Shown piece after piece: positions 11,080-23,148 of a DNA stretch of 64,000 nucleotides (position 1 is the stretch's first letter; the number at the start of each line of letters is the position of its first letter). The position numbers and the translations under genes were made by a program. The DNA comes from Cenococcum geophilum 1.58 (lineage: Eukaryota; Ascomycota; Dothideomycetes; Gloniales; Gloniaceae). The notes under the pieces were generated by a model. That model was not told where the DNA came from and did not search any database. It saw only the letters and a program-made list of their open reading frames with translations. The stretch is taken from NCBI GenBank assembly GCA_001692895.1, contig KV748209.1, positions 992,001 to 1,056,000 of the forward strand, given 5' to 3'.

Positions 11080-13189
11080 TATACTTTATTCCGTAATAAA
11101 TATTAAGTTTTAACCTCTGCTTTAGCTAACTTAGGAGTAAATACCTTTACCTTAATTAATATAAAGTACGCTGCAAAACTGGCTGACTTTTTAAATACAC
11201 CCCTTAAAGAACTACCTAAACTAATCCCTATTTGCGGGTATAATGGATAAATAGGGTTACTTATTACAACTATCTTGTAGATCTACCTCCGCGTTAATAG
11301 ATAAAAATAATATAACGTCCCCTTCCTTATTACGGACCTTAGAAGCTATAATATAATCTTAGGGAGAAAATAGCTAGCCTATTTAGGCTTATAGCTTAAT
11401 ATACGGAATAGGCAGCTTATCTAGCCCGAAACTATACCCCTAATGCCTTCCTTTATAAAAGAGATTAGTATTATAATAGAAAACCTTATACGGCTATAGA
11501 TAAACACCGTTTACTAGGCCGATATAATACGTAGGGACTAGGCTTTTAAAAAGGATATATAGCTTAATCCATAACAGATCCGTATACTACGCCGCCCCTA
11601 GACTGCCTATGTTACACTATCCGCACTAAAGACTTAGAAAGTCGGTAGTGGCCTAGCTAAGTCCCTAATAGAGAACTTAGGCCCTACGCAGCTATAAAAA
11701 AAGACTAGGGATATTAGACGACATACTAAACTAATAGATTAGAAGGACAACTTATAGAAAATAGAATATAAGCTAAGGAGGACTATAAACCCTATACCGC
11801 AAAATACGGCCTAAATATCCGTAAAGAAACCCACGGACCTCCCACCAGTTAATATCTGCTGTATTAGCGCTATAGGATTCTACCAGAACCTGGTTTAGCC
11901 TAATACCGTTACCTTTACAACTAGCTTATACGAAATTAATTAAATAATTAAAGAGAAAGAAGCCCTAGCCTAAGAGAAAGGCGAACTTATAGATAAGGAG
12001 CTAGTAGAACAGAAACTGCCCTATTAATACTAGAAATTTAAAGATACCTTCTCCAAAGTAGTGTTTAATATACTTCCGCCTTACCGACCGTATAACTATA
12101 AGATTAAAATTAAGCTAGATAAGGTGGTTACCCTTAGCTATAGCCCCCTCCGATAGTAATCTACTGCCGAATTATAGGCCATAAAGTAGTATCTCATTAA
12201 TAACCTAGATAAGGGCTTTATTAAGCCTAGTTAAGCCCCTTTTAACTTAACCTATTCTCTTTACCAAAAAACCAAATAAAGGACTTTATTTCTGTATCGA
12301 CTACTACAAGCTTAATAATTTAACCCTTAAAGACCGCTACCCACTGCCTTTACTTAATAAGACTTTAGCCCAAATAAGTAGAGCTAAGATCTTTATAAAG
12401 CTTAATATCCGCTAGGCTTTTTACCAAATTAAGATAGACCCTAAATTAGAAGACCTTACTATGTTTCGGACCTATTACGGAATATATAAATATAAAGTAC
12501 TGCCTTTTAGACTAACTAATAGACCGGCTATATACCAACGATAATAAGGAGTAGTCCGCGTGGGCCCAATAGGGATCCGAATCGGACGTTAAGTAATGAA
12601 TTATTATTATATACCAACGATATATAAATAATGTACTATTTAACTACCTTAATAACTTCTATATAGTATACCTAGATAATATTATAATCTACTCTAAAAA
12701 TAAACTAGAATATAAAGAGCATATCTATAAAGTCCTGTAACGGCTTTAGGAAGCTAGCCTCTAAGCTAATATTAAAAGGTTAGAATTTAGTATTAAGCGG
12801 ATAAAGTACTTAGGGTTTATTATTAGTATAAGCGGAATTAAGGCAGACCTAGAAAAGACGGCTATAATTAACTAATAGGTACCCCCAAGGACCGTAAAGG
12901 GGGTGTAGTTATTCTTAGGGTTCTATAACTTCTACTAACGCTTTATTAAGAACTATAGTAGGATTACCCAGCTACTAAGCCTACTTACCTATAAGGACCG
13001 GCCCTTTTACTTTAATACCGTATATAGGCAGGCCTTTAATAAGCTTAAGAAACGACTGGTCTCTGCTCCCTTACTTACCCACTTTAACCTAAAACGGCCC
13101 TTAATACTAGAAACCGATGCCTTAAATGGCGTTATAGCTAGCGTTTACTCTTAAAAGTAGATAGACAGAGAATAGTACCCTATTACTTA
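11080..13189 (+). pseudogene. protease, reverse transcriptase and RNase H start of Gypsy A
   Basis: A degraded protease precedes RT. RT begins near 12060 with the PYN-KIKLD and LDKGFIKPS blocks, then LKDRYPLPLL near 12330 and a YLDN remnant of the YxDD catalytic box near 12668. RNase H starts near 13105 (LETDA). The frame is interrupted by a 64-bp LINE-type tail at 12544 and by element B at 13190, and resumes at 19221. Confidence 0.8.
12544..12607 (+). mobile_element. Severely 5'-truncated LINE/retroposon tail with TSD
   Basis: About 64 bp ending in TTA repeats, flanked by a 15-bp duplication TATATACCAACGATA (12529-12543 and 12608-12622). The RT codons of Gypsy A read straight through once one copy and the insert are removed. 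The core, TAGTCCGCGTGGG and ATCCGAATCGGAC, matches the 3' end of the 29008-30033 retroposon and, with transitions, the 3' end of the LINE at 51651. Long variable TSD, tail and 5' truncation indicate target-primed reverse transcription. Confidence 0.75.
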
Positions 13190-13382
13190 TGTCATGGAAC
13201 GAGGGCAGTGGCTACAGAGCGTATATATTTAAGGAGTCTACAAGACGTTACGCGATCGATCGTAAGGGTCGAGGGCGTAAGGAGGTGATATACCTACGCG
13301 TAGCTGACATAAGCTGTACGCGAGGTGTACGTAAGAGCACGGGGCTCTCCTATGGAGGCCCCTGTGGTAGGGTTCCGTAATA
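13190..13382 (-). repeat. 3' LTR of Gypsy B (left)
   Basis: 193 bp, TGTCATGGAACG to TTCCGTAATA on the plus strand. It is GC-richer than its surroundings and carries a strong hairpin GGGGCTCTCC/GGAGGCCCC near 13342. A 63-codon open frame here is only the LTR. Confidence 0.9.
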
Positions 13383-13527
13383 CTACCCCCCCTCCTATAG
13401 AGGCGGAGCTCTGGCGACGCTGTGGTTACTATATATATATAGAAGGGGCACTTAAGGTATAAAAAAGAAGAAAGGGGGGTATTGCTAAAGGTTTAAAACA
13501 ATATTATATAATAAAGCTTAGCATCTA

Positions 13528-13578
13528 AGAATCTAACCAATTAGATAACTTTAACCGCCGGTTAAAGTTCCTGGACAT
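13528..13578 (-). repeat. Shared 3' stem-loop module, Gypsy B copy
   Basis: Core of the module also present in Copia 1 and Gypsy A. The dyad at 13547-13569 has perfect 11-bp arms AACTTTAACCG and CGGTTAAAGTT around one base, then a TCTAA/TTAGA hairpin. It is sense with respect to element B and lies about 150 bp upstream of its 3' LTR. Confidence 0.75.
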
Positions 13579-14099
13579 TTTAACAATATTTTAGTTATGT
13601 AATCGCACTTTACCGCAATTTAACGGTAATTTACCCTTACGTGGTAATATATAACGGTTTAACTCTATAAGGGCTCCCATAGGGGATTAGGTATAAAATC
13701 TCTACTTAGGCCTAGTTTTTATAGGTTCGCGTAGTAAAAGTTGCTAATTAGATCCTTTGCATTTTTAAAGTCTTCCCATAGTTACTATTTTGGCTAATCT
13801 ATATCGAATTCTGTGTATATAGCTCTGTAGTAGAGCCGTCATCCTCTACCTTTACTAAAGTATTTAGAGTTAATAATTCGTTTAACGGTCCACTCCTTAT
13901 AGTTCTCGTCTTTATTCTTATCTTAGATTAATACTAATAGGGGTTTAAGCTGTATTTGCCCTGGTAAGGGGTTAGGTTAGTAAAGGTATAGTAGCTATAG
14001 GTAAAATACAGGCTATATCCTATGGGTAGCTAGGGTAGATAGGAGTTCTAGCTTATATACGGCTCCCCTATTAATAACTTATTTAATTAGATAGGGGCT

Positions 14100-17000
14100 A
14101 AGGTTTTTATAATTAAGTGACTTTATAGGCCTCTGCGTAAAGATATTATATATATTTAGCTATACCTAGTCGCCAATACGCATCTCCAGTGGTGGCGTTC
14201 TATGGCGGTCGGTAAAGTAGGCCTACTTTGCTTAAGCCTAGGCTATTTCTCCCTTGCAGTAGTTAAGTAAATTTTTTATACGGTCTATATACTAGTTAAT
14301 AAGTAGCATCTTAAGGCGTTTTCTATATAGTAGTTTCTTATTAATAGGTTCTAGTAGCTCTATACTAGATTAGGGGTAATAACCCTTATTCGCGAAAAAC
14401 GGGGTAAGTCCTATAGTAGTTAAGACGTAGTTATTTACTACGAATTTACCTAGTGGGAGGTAATCTACCTAGTTATCTTAACTATAGGCGACTACCTATC
14501 ATAGGTACACTTTTATGCTAGTATTAGCGTTTTCCGGTTACCTAGTAGTTTTATAGTAGAAGGATATAGATATCTTAATAGAGATACTAAAGTGTTAGCA
14601 GATTTGTCTCTATATATTAGAGTTAAATTATATACCTTAGTTGGACGTAATTAAGTTAGGTAACCTATATAGTCGGTAGACTTCGCGAAGGAAGGCGTTA
14701 GTAACGTCGCTAACGGCTACGCCTTCGGTTAGGACGTAGTGGCGCTCTTTTATAACTCGGTATATTATTATAAGGATGTTCTTATAGGTACGGCCGTATC
14801 GTTTATAGGGTAGTAGGTTAATAATGAAATCTATAGTAATATCTGCCTATCGTTATATAGGTACTAGTAGAGGGTATAGTAGTCCTTAGTACTTTGTATT
14901 AAAGGCCTTAGCGCGCTTATAACTATAGTAGGCACCTATAAAGCGTTTAACTAAGTCTATTATTTTTAGCTAGAAGTAGTATCGGCTAAAAAGCTTATAG
15001 GTTCCTCCTCTACCTAGGTAGCCACTTAATTAGAGGTTGTAGGCTATTTAGATTAATTGCCGTTATAGATTTTCTAAGTTAGGAATAAATAGGCGACCTC
15101 TATAATAGAGCCTATTCTCTTTTACTTCTAAGGCTGCTATATTAATTTAGCCTAAGCTTTAGAGGTTAGTAGGTAGCATATAGGCGCTGGCGGTCTTTGC
15201 GGTAATAAGTTAATATAGTAATAGGTTAATAAAGGTGTTATATGCCGTAGTAATAAGCTTATTAATTTTGGAAGGTAACTTTAGTTTTATAGTATAAAGC
15301 TAAGGTATAGTTGGCTCTATTATAGGTAGTATACCTAGGGCTAAAATTTATGCTTTTAGGATTGTCTATTATTGGAACTAATTATAGGGGTTATCTTTAG
15401 ACTAAGGAAGGTCTTACAAGCGGCGTATTAGGCTATTAGGTTTAGTACCTTATACTCCTAGTCTATATATAATTTTAAAGTTAAAACTAGAGAGGAACTC
15501 GTTCTAATATACTTAGCGTTAGTTTAGCTGCTTTATAGTTATAAAGTACTTAAGGTTACAATGGTCTATAAGGACTTTAGTTAGCTAGTTAGGCTCTACT
15601 AAGGAAAGTTCTAGTTAGAATTCTTTAAACGCTTATATAATTATAAGGAGTTCTTTATTATAGATTTTGTAGTTATACTTTTATAATATAAGCTTAGACG
15701 AGTATAATGCGACTAGGTAAAGGAAACTGTTATTACTTATTTAGAAAAAAACGCCTATGTTAATGTAGTCTAAGGAGTTAGTTTTAAGATAGAGTTATCG
15801 TCCTAGTATAAAGTAGGCTAGGATAGGTGCTTTAGTAAAGGCATTTTTAAGGTCTTAGAACGCCTTCTCGTATTTAGGCGTCTAGGTAAAGCGTAGGTGC
15901 GTTTTTCTTCCTTTTGCAGAAAGGCCCTTTATTTATATTATTGCTATAAGTAGTGCTACTACGCCTAAGAAGTTATATATAAATTTCTAATAGAAGTTAG
16001 CAAAACTAAGGAAGGCTTATACGTCCTTAATATAGTTAGGGGCTTACTATTTAGTAATTATACGTACCTTCTTAGGGTCCATATAGACACCCTTAGTAGT
16101 AATAATTAGTTTAAGGTATTTTACTTCTATAACTAAAAATTCGCATTTCTTTAAATTAATATAAAGTCCTGCGTCCCTAAGGCGCTATAGGACCTTTTAA
16201 ACGTGTTTAGTATGCTTAGAAGGGTTATTACTATAAATAAGTATATTNTCNAGGTACGCNNAGCAGAAGTCGTTAAGGTAGTCCTATAAGGCGTTATTAA
16301 TATAGCTTTAAAAGGTGGCTGGGCCGTTATATACGCTAAAGGGCATAACGGTATATTTAAATTGGCTGAAGCGTAATATAAATGCGGTTTTCCATTTATT
16401 ACCTTCCCGTATTTAGAAATAGTTAAAGGTAGCAATAATATTAAGCTTAGTATAGATTTTGGCCTAGCTAAGCCGCTTAAGGGTCTCCCGTATAAGTAGT
16501 ACTAGGTATTAGTTTTTAATTATAATAGCGTTAAGTCCTCTATAGTTAATATAGAATTAAATACCTCCTAGCTTCTTAGCAAGAAGGATAGAGGTAGCTA
16601 CTAGTAATATACTAGGACGAATAAACCCTTTATTAAGGTGCTCGTTAATATACTTTCTTATAACTAAAAGTTCGTCTTTTAATATTAGGTAGGGTCTCTT
16701 ATAAGGTAGCGTTTTTCCTTATTTAATATTAATGGCATAGTTATTAGGTTAATGTGGGGGGAGTATATCTACGCCCTTTTGTGAGCATATATTAATAAAG
16801 TTATAGTACCTCTTAGGGAGGAGCTTACGGAGTTCTTTATTAGTAAGTCCTTTTTTAAGTTTTATAAACTTCTTAAAGTCTAAAGGTAAAAGTCTGTGGA
16901 GTTCCACGGGGGCGTCGTCTTCTAAAAGGTTAACTATGTCTATTATATTACTATAAAGGATATAGTCCTATTCTTTATTAAGCTTATATAGTTATAATTA

Positions 17001-17700
17001 GGAAGCTATAGCAACGGTCTAGCCTTTCCTACGTACTATGCGGTAGAAGGCCGCGGCACTTATATAGTAGCAGTTAGTTATAGGTGGGGTAATAAGGGGT
17101 TTCTTAGGTTAATATCCTAGTAAGTAAATAGAGGCGGCTAGGCTATATCCTAAGCAAGTCTCTCTATAGTATTTAGAGTTAAAGGTTACTTTTTTCTTTT
17201 CCTAGTTAATAGCGGGGTTATATTATTTAAGCTAGCTTATTTTAAGGATAATAGGGTAGTTAGTAAGTAGTATAATATAGGCCTAGAGCTCTTTCTAGTG
17301 CCTGTTTATATCTAAGTAGAGTTATATTATATAGGTAATCTTCTATATAGTATAACTACTATTAGCGAGTTATAGGGCGCGGGCTTTAGTAAGGGGTAAG
17401 GTAAATAGGTTATAAGTACGCACAACTTAGGTATCTATAAATTAGTTAGTAGCTTTACAATTAATTATAGGACGGCTTTTATATTATTTTATAGCAGCAT
17501 CCTAATTTCTAAAATAGCTCGCGCTCTTTATCTAGGAGTTTTTACGGAAAGGTTAGTATAGAGAGGTTAATATTGGCTCTAGTAGTACTTAAGATAGTAG
17601 GCGTTGGTAGCTTAGTATATATAGGTTTAGTAGGCCCAAAGGGCTTCTATAGAGAGGTCTTTAAGTAAGGGTTAGTAGTAGCAATCTAATTTAGTTATTA
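14100..17700 (-). pseudogene. pol relic of Gypsy B
   Basis: Read on the minus strand. The integrase core is near 14500-14800, with RHYVLTEGVA and a REVYRLYRLPN block that matches the second catalytic region of chromoviral integrases. RT lies near 15900-16600, with NGKPHLYYASANLN followed by CPLAYITAQPPF where Gypsy RTs have the conserved F-MPFGL-NAP block. Protease lies further right. Stops are frequent. Confidence 0.7.
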
Positions 17701-18990
17701 TTTAATCTTCTATAGGGCTGCTACCATTTTATAAATATTATTATAGTTATAGCTAGCGGCTACATAACTAAGGCAATAAGTAACTTTTTTAAGGAGATCC
17801 TTTTAGTCTTTAGTATTGTCTTAGGCAAGGGCTCCGGTATATATTTTAGAATTTAACATAGAACTTATTAAATAATTTGGTAGGGCTTATCTTTAGGGTA
17901 TATAGTTTAGCTTAGTTAGTAGCTAGTAGGTTATAGTTACGGTATATTAGGTTAAGATTATTAAGGACTTTTTAATAAGACTGCTACTTCTAGGGACTAC
18001 TAGTCTTCTATTAGGCGAAGAGTCTATTAAATAGTATACCCTTTATTCGCCCGATAATATAGCTAATCTTAATATCTTCTATAGGAAAAAGGTAGGCGCT
18101 TTAAGTTAGTTTTTTACAAATTTATATCTTCTAGTGGCTGTATTCCTTACGGTCTCCTTAAAAGACTAGGGGATTAAGGTAGTATATATTAGATCCTACG
18201 GTAGCAGTTTAGGTCCAATTATTATGGCTTTTATTATTACTACTTTAGTAGGGGTTCCTATTAGGTAAAGCTACTTAGCGCTAACCCTCTATTAAGTATT
18301 AAGTAGGTAAAGTTACCGGGGGCGTAGAGACTTAGGTGGCGTTATATATAGTAGAGAAGTATCTAGCGTTATTACAAATATGCTTATTAAGCTAAGATTA
18401 TAGGTATTTAATTATACCTTCTTTTTTAGTAACTATAGCAATTAGTGCAATCTTATTCTTCTTTAACTATTAGACGTCGCGTTTAGATACGCGGAGGTTA
18501 TCTTTAGTTTCTTAATATATGTTATCGGCGAGCGCCTTACAAGCTTATAGGTCTTAGATAATATCGCGATCTTAGGTAGTACGCATCTTAGCTTATATAA
18601 GCTTTAGGTAGTAGTTCTATAAAAGGCGGTAGTATTTATTAGGGTCTCGTACTACTATTTTTACAAACGTCTCAGCGTCTTATATTTTAATTTTAATGGG
18701 TAATAGCCCTTCTATTTGCTTATCCGTAGTTATATAGTTAATAAAAGATAAGATATTATTGGTATCTATTTCCTTAAGGGTTAGGGCTAATAAATCGAAT
18801 TCTCTTGGGATTAATTGGCGTTGTAGGTTAAGTGTAGGTATTAGATTATTTTTTAGGTTTAATATAGTAGCTAGTAAGGAATATTGTCTTACTATTATAG
18901 GTTCCTTAGAAGTATAAAGTAAGGTAATTTATAGACACGCTGCTTCTGGCAGCGCCTATAGTATTATAGAGATGTAGAATTAGTTATAGG
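17701..18990 (-). pseudogene. probable gag region of Gypsy B
   Basis: Position between pol and the 5' LTR on the minus strand implies gag. Only short degraded blocks remain and I cannot point to a clear zinc knuckle. Confidence 0.45.
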
Positions 18991-19022
18991 TTAAACGTTA
19001 ATAGTAAAAAGGCGTAACGTAA

Positions 19023-19215
19023 TATTACGGAACGAGGGCAGTAGCTATAGAGCGTATATATTTAAGGAGTCTACAAGACGTTGCGCGATCGATCGTAAGG
19101 GTTAAGGGCGTAAGGAGGTAATATACCTACGCGTAGCTGACATAAGCTATACGCGAGGTGTACGCGAGAGCACGGGGCTCTCCTATGGAGGCCCCTGCGG
19201 TGGGGTTCCGTAACA
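19023..19215 (-). repeat. 5' LTR of Gypsy B (right)
   Basis: 193 bp, TATTACGGAACG to TTCCGTAACA on the plus strand, same length as the left LTR. TSD GCTTA follows. Confidence 0.9.
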
Positions 19216-20539
19216 GCTTACTATTTGAAGACTATAGTAGATACTAAGCTAAACTACCCAATTTACGATAAAGAAATGCTGGCTATTATCTCTAGCTTTT
19301 AGCACTAGCGAGCCCAACTAGAGGGCACCCCTAAGTCTATCTAGGTAGTTTCTAATTATAAGGCTTTAGAATATTTTATAATAATAAAGGCCCTTATGGC
19401 CTAATAGGCGCGCTAGGCAGATACCCTATCTTAGTTTAACTTCCTAATTATATATAGGCCTAGCGCTACTAACTGTGCGGACGCTCTTATAAGGCGTAAA
19501 TAGGATATAAATAACCAGACAGCCGTAAAGATCTTATTATAGACCTAGGCGCTACTATAACTAGAGCACCTTAACCCCTAAATATGGGCAAAACTAAATA
19601 TAGACTCTTTAAATGCTAAGATATACTCTATTAACTCTATAGAACTAAACCTTATTAATAAACTACTGTAGGTAAACTATACGGCCCCTTCTCTATAGGA
19701 GTACTAAAAAGAGGTAAAGAATGTTTCTAGCCTATAGTCCCTTAAAAGTGGACCGCTTAAGCACTATAAACGGCTAGTGGTAGTAGAGGAACAGAACTTA
19801 CAGACTTAGCTTATTGCTAAAGTATATACCTAGGTCTCTACGGCCCACCCTAAAAAAAATAAAAACCGTAGGATTATTAGCGACCGCTATTACTGGCCCG
19901 GAATAATTATAAATATTAACCACTATATACGGAACTGCAATAACTGCTATAGGTCTATAATTCTATAAGATAAGACCCTAGGATTATTAAAAACCCTCCT
20001 AATACCTAACCGCCCCTAGTAATATATCTCTATAGACTTTTATAAGCTACCTCTAGACCGTAACGGATATAATATAGTTATAATTCTAGTTAACCGCTTT
20101 AGCAAGCGCCTATTCTTAATTCCCTGTTATAAGAATATTAATGCTAAAGAGGCGGCCCAACTATATATTTACTACGTTTACTAAATTTATAGACTACCAG
20201 ACACTATTATATCCGATTATAGGCCGTAGTTTATATTAGCCTTTTAGAATAAGTTTACCTAGATCTTAGGCATTAAGCTAAAGCTTTCTACGGCATATTA
20301 CCTCTAAATAGACGGTTAAACGGAGATTATAAATTAATACTTAGACTAGAAACTTTAGCCTTTTATTAACTACTTCTAGGATAACTAGGCTAAACTATTG
20401 CCCTTAATAGATTACGCCTAAGCGACTCTACCCCATAACTCTACCGGATTTGCCCCTATTTAACTAGAAATGGTTTACCTACCCCATATAAGCTTTAACT
20501 AGGAAAGACTAAAAGGGCCCTAGACTATACGCGAAAAAC
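19216..20539 (+). pseudogene. RNase H and integrase of Gypsy A, continued
   Basis: RNase H resumes with YLKTIVDTKLNYPIYDKEML near 19220. Integrase follows: the zinc-binding region near 19830-19970 (NCNNCYRSI), the ISIDFYKLPL core block near 20030, the FSKRLFLIPCYKN block near 20100, LPDTIISDY near 20200 and TAYYL-IDG near 20300, corresponding to the conserved HPQTDGQ region. The TRIM-like element C interrupts after 20539. Confidence 0.82.
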
Positions 20540-20785
20540 TGTCATGGAAGTGGGCACGAGCTGGAATACAATGTACTAAACAGGGTAGTAATTGAAGAAG
20601 GCTACGTACGCGTAACTATGCGTGGTTAATACAAAGACATTTAGATAAAGAAGATTCTTCGTGTGCCAGGTCGGGTATAAATAGGGGTTATAGGGGAACG
20701 TGCGTAGGTGTCTCGGGACGAACGTAAGCACGGGTCAAGAACGTCAAAACGCGCAGGGACGTGAGAGCGTGTGAGTCCCGTGATA
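20540..20785 (-). repeat. 3' LTR of TRIM C (left)
   Basis: 246 bp, TGTCATGGAAG to CCCGTGATA on the plus strand. Confidence 0.9.
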
Positions 20786-21189
20786 GTACCCCCCCCTTAC
20801 TTCCGAGCTCCTGCAAGGCGTATCGTGTCATATATACCAGAAAAAAACCCAATACGGGAAAAAAAAATTCGTTAGCCTTCTCCGCCCTTCTATGTCCTCC
20901 GTTGCACAGGCTCCTCCAGTTCGGTCCTTCCATATTTAATCGTTAGGCCACTAACTTGTCAGGCCCAAAGCATAGCCCAGCTTCCGTTGCCAGCTACACT
21001 CCTGTCCTTGCCGCTTGGAGACGCATTACTGAAGCTCATACAGTCCCTTTCTCGCTTCTAGCAGCTCTACGGCCTTCCCTTCCTATACTCCAGGTCCCCC
21101 TAAAAAATTACCCCAATTTTTAGTCCAAAATGGGCGTTTTAGGCAGTATTTATCGGCCTAAACGGCAGTATAGTACGGTCAGTATGGTG

Positions 21190-21870
21190 TTCGTGGTCGT
21201 GGTAAAGCATATTCTTAGCAGGTTCTTATCAGTGCGGTGCAGTATTCGTATCATAGGCAGGTTCTTGTCGGTGGCAGTACGGTGCCAGCGCGGGTTCCGT
21301 AGGCATATCGGCACGGGATCTTATCAGATTCAGGTAGCAGTACGGTGCTAGCGACGTGTTCGGGTTCCGTTGGCGAATCGGCACGGAGCTTATCAGTTCA
21401 TGTAGTAGCAGTACGGTGCCAGCGATAGGGTCGTCTCGTAGGCATATCGGCACGAGGCTTNTCGGTTCGGGTAGGTAGCAGTACGATGCAAGCGACGGGT
21501 TCGGGGGTCTAGGGAGCAAGGCTCTACCTAGTCGTGTTCGGGTAGCAGTACGATGCAAGCGATAGGGTCGTAGGCGTATCGGCACGACGGGTTATCGGGG
21601 TCGTTTCGCAGGCGTATCGGCGCGAGGTCTTGTCGGTACGTAGGGCAGTGCGTGCAGGTCGGTAGGACAGTAGTAAGATACCAGCTTCCGTGTTCGTGTT
21701 CGTCATGCAGTAGGATGCGAGCCATCAGGTCAAACCGAGGGGCAGTAACGTGCCTGTTCGTAGTCGGTAGCAGTAGGGTGCAAGCCATCAAGGTCACAGG
21801 CGTATCGGCGCGGTGTCTTGTCGTCGGGTCCGTATGCAAATCGGCGCGGAGACTTATCGTACCAGTTCAG
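21190..21870. repeat. Degenerate tandem repeats inside TRIM C
   Basis: About eight imperfect units built round GTAGGCRWATCGGCACG, a CTTRTCGGTTC block and GTAGCAGTACGGTGC, with an initial period near 68 bp and later truncated units. All frames have few stops, so overlapping open frames appear on both strands. This is a composition effect and I do not call a protein. One undetermined base at 21461. Confidence 0.8.
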
Positions 21871-21999
21871 AACCCCAGCGTCCCAGTCTACCCGCAGCCA
21901 GCAGCTCCTGTATCTACCCTTGTATTAGGCGTAGAAAGGCATACTCCGCGACCAGTAGCCCACAGGCCCGCCAGGTATAGAAAAGGGATCCAAATGTAG

Positions 22000-22248
22000 T
22001 GTCACGGAAGTGGGCACGAGCTGGAATACAATGTACTAAACAGGGTAGTAATTAAAGAAGGCTACGTACGCGTAACTATGCGTGGTTAATACAAAGACAT
22101 TTGGATAAAGAAGAAGATTCTTTATGTGCCAGGTTAGGTATAAATAGGGGTTGTAGGGGAACGTGCGTAGGTGTCTCGGGACGAACGTAAGCACGGGTCA
22201 AGAACGTCAAAACGCGCAGGGACGTGAGAGCGTGTGAGTCCCGTGACA
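22000..22248 (-). repeat. 5' LTR of TRIM C (right)
   Basis: 249 bp, TGTCACGGAAG to CCCGTGACA on the plus strand. The minus-strand sequence after it, CTACATTTGGATCCC, is the candidate primer-binding site. Confidence 0.9.
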
Positions 22249-22253
22249 AAAAC

Positions 22254-22726
22254 TATCTTATAAGAAAGCCTAGCAGTACGCTAAGCGCTTAGAAGAAGCC
22301 TAGAAAGTAGCCTATATAAACCAAAAAAAGGCCTAGAAATTAATAGAATAGTAGGCGAATAAGTATAGGCGTGAGCCTAACTTTACTATAGGCGATATAG
22401 TCTAGGTTATAATAAAGAACTAGAAGATAGAACGGCCTAGCTATAAGCTAAACTATAAAATAGCAGAACCGTATAAGATTCTTAATAAAGTAGGCAACTC
22501 GTACAAAGTTAAGCTCCCAGACTTAATTAAAGTTCACCCTATCTTCTTACCGGATAAGCTATAGAAAGCTATAAATAACCTACTACCTAGATAAAAGAAT
22601 AAACCTCCTCTACTAATTTAAGTTAATGGCGATAATAAATAGGAAATTAAAGAAATACTAGCCTGTAAACTTATAAAGGGAATGTTAAAGTATTGTATTA
22701 GTTGGAAAGGATATAACCTAAACCCC
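22254..22726 (+). pseudogene. Integrase C-terminus and chromodomain of Gypsy A
   Basis: Pol resumes with LSYKKA. The integrase C-terminal block GPYKILNKVGNSYKVKLPD-like sequence is near 22465-22530, then the chromodomain EIKEILACKLIKGMLKY-ISWKGY near 22645-22710. It is cut after NLNP by element E (TSD ACCCC) and ends at 39466-39620. The chromodomain places A among chromoviruses, which are known to target heterochromatin. Confidence 0.82.
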
Positions 22727-23148
22727 TATAACGAAGCCTTATAGCAGGAACTACGGTAGACTTATTAATAGGCTAGGTATATAGGTAAACAAGAAGTTAA
22801 TAATGTAATAATAACTAGTGGAGTGGTTGCCTAATAGATTAACTCTAATTATATTCTAAGATTTACTATAAGGAGAGAAGGACTATCTAGGTAAGGACTG
22901 TGGCCCTTTAAATATACAACCGTACTCCTAAGAAATCCTCCTTATACGTAAAGTATGTCTTATATATAAGGTATATAAGTTCCTCCTATCCCTCTTATTT
23001 AATATATAGTACGTTATATAACCTTAGTTATTATCCCTTATTATATAGTTCTATTGGCTCTATTCTAGACCGTGCCTTAATTAACTAACTAGCTACTTCC
23101 GACTCCTCTCCTAGTAGTCGTAATATTATACTTAAAGCGTTTATAATA
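22727..23148 (-). repeat. 3' LTR of Gypsy E (left)
   Basis: 422 bp, TATAACGAAGCC to TTTATAATA. Original TG at the start reads TA, a RIP-type change. Confidence 0.88.

Larger units (their letters stand above)
13190..19215 (-). mobile_element. Gypsy element B, minus strand
   Basis: 6026 bp with 193-bp LTRs. TSDs are ACTTA (13185-13189) and GCTTA (19216-19220), differing by one G-to-A transition. A C-rich run at 13385-13395 beside the left LTR is the polypurine tract read on the minus strand, so the left LTR is the 3' LTR. RT and integrase relics are on the minus strand. It sits in the RNase H region of Gypsy A. A few undetermined bases occur at 16248-16261. Confidence 0.9.
20540..22248 (-). 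mobile_element. TRIM-like non-autonomous LTR element C
   Basis: 1709 bp: LTR 246 bp, interior 1214 bp, LTR 249 bp, with perfect TSD AAAAC (20535-20539, 22249-22253). A run of eight C just inside the left LTR is a minus-strand polypurine tract, and GGTATAAATAG in the LTR is a TATA box read as CTATTTATACC on the minus strand, so the element points left. No gag or pol domain is visible. The interior is a degenerate tandem-repeat region. Its GC content is high and the LTRs differ by only about seven transitions and a 3-bp indel, so it is the youngest large layer. Confidence 0.87.

Noticed and set aside
13189-13380. 63-codon open frame starting MSWNEGSG
   Set aside because: It coincides with the 193-bp LTR of Gypsy B, which recurs at 19023-19215.
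16151-16435. 94-codon minus-strand frame as a stand-alone gene
   Set aside because: It is a chance open piece of the Gypsy B reverse transcriptase and contains undetermined bases.
21190-21870. Regularly spaced repeats that could suggest a CRISPR array
   Set aside because: Units are degenerate and contiguous, without constant repeats and unique spacers, inside an LTR element of a fungus.
21229-21999. Overlapping open frames on both strands in TRIM C, with repeated APYCY-like peptides
   Set aside because: They arise from GC-rich tandem repeats with few stops in all frames; copy D breaks them and no start or domain is supported.
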